Source of the DNA: RI-153 sp963752935
GTDB taxonomy: Bacteria > Chloroflexota > Anaerolineae > Caldilineales > Caldilineaceae
Reading direction: 5' to 3'
DNA: 64,000 nucleotides
Assembly: GCA_963752935.1 (NCBI GenBank)
Contig: CAVWAL010000023.1
Coordinates: 853,501 to 917,500 of the forward strand
Shown: positions 60,080 to 64,000 of the stretch, piece by piece
Layout: the number at the start of each line of letters is the position of its first letter
Numbering within the stretch: the stretch's first letter is position 1
The notes under the pieces: model-generated
Database searches by the model: none
The model's input: only the letters and a program-made list of their open reading frames with translations
Told to the model about the DNA's origin: nothing
Translations under genes and position numbers: made by a program

Positions 60080-61267
60080 TTAACGCGGCAAGCGTGAAGA
60101 ACGGAAACCTCTTGACAAATCCAAGTAAACAGATTCTATGTCTCTAAGCATCGCATCCAGATTAAACTTCGCATGAACCGCTTGCTTCCCATTTTTGCTC
60201 AACTCTGCGCGAAGAGTTGGTTTAGCAATCAAATCAAGTATAGCGCTAGCTAATAAATCGGCGCGTTTACAAGGAAGAAGTAGCCCAGTTTCCCCATGTT
60301 CAACGACATCTTTTGTACCTACAACTGACGTCGCCACAATAGGAATCCCCATGGACATTGTTTCTAGTAGTGTGTAAGGCAGTCCTTCAAATATTGAAGT
60401 CAATAAATACAGATCAAATGTCTGCATAACTGCCTTAACATCTTTCCGGAACCCTAAAAAGAGAAATCTGTCATAAATACCCAAGTCTCTCGTTCTTTGT
60501 TCAGTCTGCGCACGCATTTCGCCTTCACCACACCAAACAAACAGAACGTTGGGATCACGCTGCACTACATTCTTTGCTGTTTCTACAATGGTTAATGGAT
60601 CCTTCTGAGGTATATAACGTGAAACAACGCCAATTACAAATTGCGATGCAGAAATCCCTAGTTCAGTACGCATTCGGTGTGATAACAAAGGATCTGGCTG
60701 AAACACTTCCTGCTGAATCGCATTTGGAATAACGCGGATTTTGTTAGGATTAATCAATTTTGTCTCAATTGCTGATTCACATTCACTTTGAGATACAGCT
60801 ATTAGACAGTCTGTCGCATGACCTGCGATCTTTTCGAGTTCCAGAAATAGCCTACGCTTGAGCGAACTTTGATCAGCTTGTAGAAAGTAAAATCCATTTG
60901 GAGTGTAGACAGTAGGAATGCCAGCACCTCTTGCGGCAAATCGTCCAACAAAACCGGCTTTCGAACTGTGTAGGTGTACAACATCGTAGCTACCCTGACG
61001 CAGCAAACGATAGAGAGAGACAGAAGCCCTCAAGTCAACCCATGGATGGATATCTCGACGCAGATTTACAAGATGAAATGGAATAGCTAGATCTCGAACA
61101 TCTGACTGAAAGCTATCGTCAGTGACGTTACCTTGACGCACTCCCGGTGCCGCCACTTCTAGATCAAAATGATCACGGTCAATCCCGGCCAGAATCGAGA
61201 TCAGATGTCTTCGAGTACCACCGACTGTAGCTTCTAGTACTTCTAGAACGCGTAGACGTCTGCTCAC
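60080..61267 (-). CDS. GT4-family glycosyltransferase
   Basis: 395 residues, GT-B fold, retaining glycosyltransferase of the GT4 group. N-domain begins RRLRVLEVLEATVGGTRRHL and has YDVVHLHSSKAGFVG (about 95-110); the C-domain has the nucleotide-sugar block GVVSRYIPQKDP near 215-226 and the E-x7-E signature in FEGLPYTLLE near 300. It would act at the cytoplasmic face on a lipid-linked glycan. The start is GTG with AGAAGG upstream. Clearly more AT-rich than the genes before 60 kb; ends 29 bp before the next glycosyltransferase in the same direction. Confidence 0.9.
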   Translation of the reverse strand: MSRRLRVLEVLEATVGGTRRHLISILAGIDRDHFDLEVAAPGVRQGNVTDDSFQSDVRDLAIPFHLVNLRRDIHPWVDLRASVSLYRLLRQGSYDVVHLHSSKAGFVGRFAARGAGIPTVYTPNGFYFLQADQSSLKRRLFLELEKIAGHATDCLIAVSQSECESAIETKLINPNKIRVIPNAIQQEVFQPDPLLSHRMRTELGISASQFVIGVVSRYIPQKDPLTIVETAKNVVQRDPNVLFVWCGEGEMRAQTEQRTRDLGIYDRFLFLGFRKDVKAVMQTFDLYLLTSIFEGLPYTLLETMSMGIPIVATSVVGTKDVVEHGETGLLLPCKRADLLASAILDLIAKPTLRAELSKNGKQAVHAKFNLDAMLRDIESVYLDLSRGFRSSRLPR

Positions 61268-61296
61268 GAGAATAACCTTCTAGTGCTGAAACTCAA

Positions 61297-62397
61297 TTAT
61301 GATACATCATTACCCAGATAGAGCTTTTCTAACGACTCGGCATACCTTTGCATTGAAAATCGACTTTGAAAATCTGAATTTCCGGTAACGCCCAAACGCT
61401 GACGTAGTGCGGTATTGTGATATAGTTTCAAAACTGACTCAACTAACTGCTCCACGTTTCTTGGCTCAAAAAGCAACCCGTTTTCGCCATGCCGAATCAG
61501 TTCCTGAGGCCCTTCAATGTTCGTAGCAATAACAGGAATTGACGCACGGAAAGCCTCTAGCACGACTAGCCCCAAGCCTTCAAACACTGAAGGCAAAACA
61601 AAAGCATCGGCAGCCGAGAAGTAGTATTCTGGCGTTTCAGTAGTCCCACAAAACCGTACAGCGTTATTTAAGTCTATCTCATTACATAAGGATCGCAAGT
61701 TTTCTTCTTCGTATCCTTTCCCTTCACCAACGATTAACACCTGTAGATTCGCAATCTCTGCAGCTAACTGTTTCGCTGCCAACAACAATGTGTCGACTGA
61801 CTTCTGAATATGTAACCGACCAACGAAAAGAAGTACAAATGCGTCTTCAGGTATGTTCAATTCTTCGCGTAACTTAGCACGGGGAGTTGATACTGTTACA
61901 TCAGGAACCGCATTATATAGAGTCGTAATGCGATTTTGCGCAACTCCTAATCTGTTTTCGACATGATCAGAAACACTTTTACTAATCCCGATGATATGGC
62001 AACCCGAGACAATATAGTTAAACAAAAACCTATAACCTACGAAATACAGGTAGTCCCGCCAGTCCCATTTAAACCATATATTGTGCATGGTACAGAAAGT
62101 ACGTATAGGTAAGTTTCTGGCCGTCCATAACCCAATAAAATCGGCGTGTCCAAGATGGGTGTGGACTATATCGGGCTGAATGTCCATCATCAGTTGGCGG
62201 AGTTCAAAGATACAATGGAGAGAGATGGGAATTTTATGAACAGAAACAGCATTTGCAAATTGACCAGAAACAAGTGGCTCACCTTTAAGGTAAACAACGT
62301 GAACTTCATGGTTCTTTACATGAAGATTTGCAGTATTGACCAATAGTTTTTCAGCACCACCGTAAACAAGCGTGGTAATAACATGGCATATCCTCAT
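61297..62397 (-). CDS. GT4-family glycosyltransferase
   Basis: 366 residues, GT-B fold. N-terminus MRICHVITTLVYGGAEKLLVN has the donor/acceptor-side GGAE loop of group 1 glycosyltransferases; DIVHTHLGHADFIG follows near 75-88. The C-domain shows LLFVGRLHIQKSVDTLL near 192-208 and the E-x7-E signature in FEGLGLVVLE near 275-284. Sugar specificity unknown. AT-rich like its neighbours. It sits between the FkbM-like methyltransferase (40 bp upstream) and the previous glycosyltransferase gene, all on the minus strand, consistent with one operon. Confidence 0.9.
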   Translation of the reverse strand: MRICHVITTLVYGGAEKLLVNTANLHVKNHEVHVVYLKGEPLVSGQFANAVSVHKIPISLHCIFELRQLMMDIQPDIVHTHLGHADFIGLWTARNLPIRTFCTMHNIWFKWDWRDYLYFVGYRFLFNYIVSGCHIIGISKSVSDHVENRLGVAQNRITTLYNAVPDVTVSTPRAKLREELNIPEDAFVLLFVGRLHIQKSVDTLLLAAKQLAAEIANLQVLIVGEGKGYEEENLRSLCNEIDLNNAVRFCGTTETPEYYFSAADAFVLPSVFEGLGLVVLEAFRASIPVIATNIEGPQELIRHGENGLLFEPRNVEQLVESVLKLYHNTALRQRLGVTGNSDFQSRFSMQRYAESLEKLYLGNDVS

Positions 62398-62437
62398 AAG
62401 TGACGATACTTTGTCGATGCTGAATCATAGGCCATCT

Positions 62438-63202
62438 CTAAACGACCTTTAGTTTGAGGCCATGTTTTATCCATAAGGCATCAGTTTGTACCGCCCTCCC
62501 CGATTGGTCTCGAAAACATGGATAGATATTGGCTAGATAGAAGTCAAAATCTTGGGTTAAGGTACGGTTTAAACAGAAAAAGTCAGTTTGTGTTTGATAC
62601 ATGGGTGCTAGTTGTACCTCACTGAAAAAAGCAAGCACTTGTTCTTTGAAAACCCGTTTGCCTCCTTCAAGTAGCAACCCTTCAGCCCCTTGTATATCAG
62701 CTTTTACAACTAAAGGACCATACAGACTCTGTGACTCAACCCATGTATCAAGCGTTTGAACTTCAACAGCGGCACGATCAAGATGGTTTGTAAACTGAGC
62801 AAACGATTGAGTATTCCCAGAATCGTTCTCTAGTATTGAATTTGTCTGAGGGTTTTGGTTCAAGAAAAATTGCTCTTGGCCGTTATGACTTCCCAACGCA
62901 AGTTGATTTACTTGAACTTGTGAAGAATCAGCAAATCTATTAGCAAGAACGGCAAACGTTTTCGGAGTAGGTTCAAACGCAAATACAGGTATATTTGTCT
63001 CATCTACAAATCGAACAACCGTATCTCCAATGTAACTCCCGATATCCAGTATGGCAGCGGGAGCAGCAAGACTCACTATATTTAACAAATCATCGTATGC
63101 ATCCGGGCAGCCTACAAGCTTGCGTATACTGCCTAGTAGTCTACGCTGGTATCGTCTCGTTATGCTATGCTTGAGTAAGAGAGCATACATTTGTTTAATC
63201 AC
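62438..63202 (-). CDS. FkbM-family methyltransferase
   Basis: 254 residues. Class I SAM-dependent methyltransferase, often acting on sugar hydroxyls in polysaccharides. Seen: LDIGSYIGDTVVRFV near 52-66 (SAM motif I), FAFEPTPKTFAVL near 75-87, LVVKADIQGAEGLLLEGG near 164-181 (FkbM hallmark I-x-G-A-E). Start GTG at 63202, or ATG at 63190; neither has a strong ribosome site. It lies between a methyltransferase and two glycosyltransferases in the AT-rich segment, so it probably decorates the glycan made by this region. Confidence 0.86.
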   Translation of the reverse strand: MIKQMYALLLKHSITRRYQRRLLGSIRKLVGCPDAYDDLLNIVSLAAPAAILDIGSYIGDTVVRFVDETNIPVFAFEPTPKTFAVLANRFADSSQVQVNQLALGSHNGQEQFFLNQNPQTNSILENDSGNTQSFAQFTNHLDRAAVEVQTLDTWVESQSLYGPLVVKADIQGAEGLLLEGGKRVFKEQVLAFFSEVQLAPMYQTQTDFFCLNRTLTQDFDFYLANIYPCFRDQSGRAVQTDALWIKHGLKLKVV

Positions 63203-63351
63203 AGAACTATGGTCCTCACATCTATTCTTGTTACCTCTAAAGTAAGGTCGCTTAGTAACCGGCAGTTTTTCATCTGCAGAAACTACCCTATACTCTCTGC
63301 ATTCACTTTAGCAAGTTCTATTAATTGCTAACGCAATAACAAGTAGTTTGG

Positions 63352-64000
63352 CTATTTCTGTGCAAATAAAAACGAATGCATAGATCTATTTTCAGTAAGA
63401 GCAAACTTCACCTCTACTTGTTGATAACCGAATTGGGATAAACTTGAATATAAATAATCAATAGGATAACTTAAATAACGCATGACTGGTTTAGTTTTGA
63501 ATCCACGCTTGACGAATGACCGATTGAAAGCAGCTCGCACATCGCCAAATTGCTTCCATAGATCATAGAGAGTCTGGAAAACTGACTGCAACGAAGCAGG
63601 CCACTGGTGAACAGGCAAATGGATCATGATACTGCCACCAGGAGCTAACACTCTATAGATTTCTTGAAAATATCCGGATGCATGTGACAAAGAATCAAAA
63701 TGTTGAAACACATGTGCTGAAAACACTGCATCCACTTTCCCACTCTCTATAGGTATTTCGACACCGTTTGTAACGTAAAACTGTACACTGTTCGTGTTGA
63801 TTTGAGATTTGGCATAGCTAATCATGTCTTCAGAAACATCAATAGCATAAGTTTCAGAAAAATACTGATCAATGTGCATCGTTAAGCGACCAGCACCACA
63901 GCCGATTTCTAGACAGGTGCCATTGCGAGGACGACTATATGACTGCCACAATGAAAAAAATCGCTGCCAGTCTTTTTGGCCAAGTGCATAAAACTCCTCA
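63352..64000 (-). CDS. Class I SAM-dependent methyltransferase (N-terminus outside window)
   Basis: At least 216 residues; the frame is open to the window edge (upstream residues read EEFYALGQKDWQRFFSLWQSY), so the start lies beyond 64000. Seen: CLEIGCGAGRLTMHID, the SAM-binding motif I, YAIDVSEDMISYAK (acidic ribose-binding loop), VDAVFSAHVFQHF and PGGSIMIHLPVHQWP. This is the Methyltransf_11/25 type. Substrate unknown; the glycosyltransferase neighbours suggest a sugar or lipid-linked glycan. AT-rich. Intact up to the edge. Confidence 0.88.
   Translation of the reverse strand, partial: EEFYALGQKDWQRFFSLWQSYSRPRNGTCLEIGCGAGRLTMHIDQYFSETYAIDVSEDMISYAKSQINTNSVQFYVTNGVEIPIESGKVDAVFSAHVFQHFDSLSHASGYFQEIYRVLAPGGSIMIHLPVHQWPASLQSVFQTLYDLWKQFGDVRAAFNRSFVKRGFKTKPVMRYLSYPIDYLYSSLSQFGYQQVEVKFALTENRSMHSFLFAQK

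Overview
The window is a 64 kb stretch of a moderately GC-rich bacterial chromosome. Gene content points to Chloroflexota, probably an Anaerolineae/Caldilineae-type lineage. The evidence is cytosolic GAF-PAS histidine kinases, an ECF sigma/anti-sigma/TPR-CHAT cluster, secreted proteins ending in a (V/I)(Y/F)(I/F)P...R tail, an RGG-tailed PNPase and a carboxypeptidase-like anti-sigma factor. This placement is inferred from gene families; the 16S gene at 16398-17915 would settle it.

Layout. (1) 1-12.1 kb: 3' end of rho; a LysM/M23 cell-wall hydrolase behind a strong promoter and a ~300-nt leader; fumarase; an operon of a soluble histidine kinase plus two BmpA-type nucleoside ABC permeases; cytidine deaminase; a CNNM/CBS membrane protein; glmU. 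Three non-coding repeats lie between these genes. (2) 12.2-18.2 kb: a complete rRNA operon on the minus strand (16S - tRNA-Ile(GAU) - 23S - 5S) with a near-consensus promoter and a terminator. (3) 18.4-23 kb, minus strand: yqeY - pgpH-like c-di-AMP phosphodiesterase - ybeY - dgkA, then a TVP38/DedA protein. (4) 23.4-36.6 kb: obg, nadD, an S41 peptidase, an OmpR-type regulator, a small unknown gene with a sugar-phosphate isomerase-like gene, recD2, rpsO-pnp and lepB. (5) 36.7-42.3 kb: an AI-2E-type permease fused to a HAD phosphatase, a two-gene unit whose second product looks caspase-like, hsp20, and selD. selD has an in-frame UGA at the catalytic position, so it is itself a selenoprotein gene. 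(6) 42.4-52.1 kb: a DUF898 protein, then a co-directional cluster of ECF sigma factor, zinc-finger anti-sigma factor, 990-residue TPR-CHAT protease, secreted subtilase, small secreted protein and a broken multi-repeat DUF5666-like secreted protein. (7) 52.2-64 kb: dnaJ/grpE, Sfp-type phosphopantetheinyl transferase, phosphohexomutase, and a surface polysaccharide region: O-antigen ligase-like, a broken sugar-phosphate transferase, two glycosyltransferases and two methyltransferases. This region becomes clearly AT-rich after about 60.05 kb.

How the parts work together. Much of the window is housekeeping: ribosome biogenesis and RNA turnover (rrn, ybeY, obg, rpsO, pnp), envelope precursors (glmU, dgkA, M23 hydrolase, phosphohexomutase) and chaperones. 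The accessory interest is in three places: the selenoprotein selD, which implies a selenocysteine pathway elsewhere in the genome; the sigma/anti-sigma/CHAT/subtilase cluster, which looks like a regulated protease system whose exported products share a DUF5666-like module and a C-terminal tail; and the glycosyltransferase region, which shows base-composition change and gene decay.
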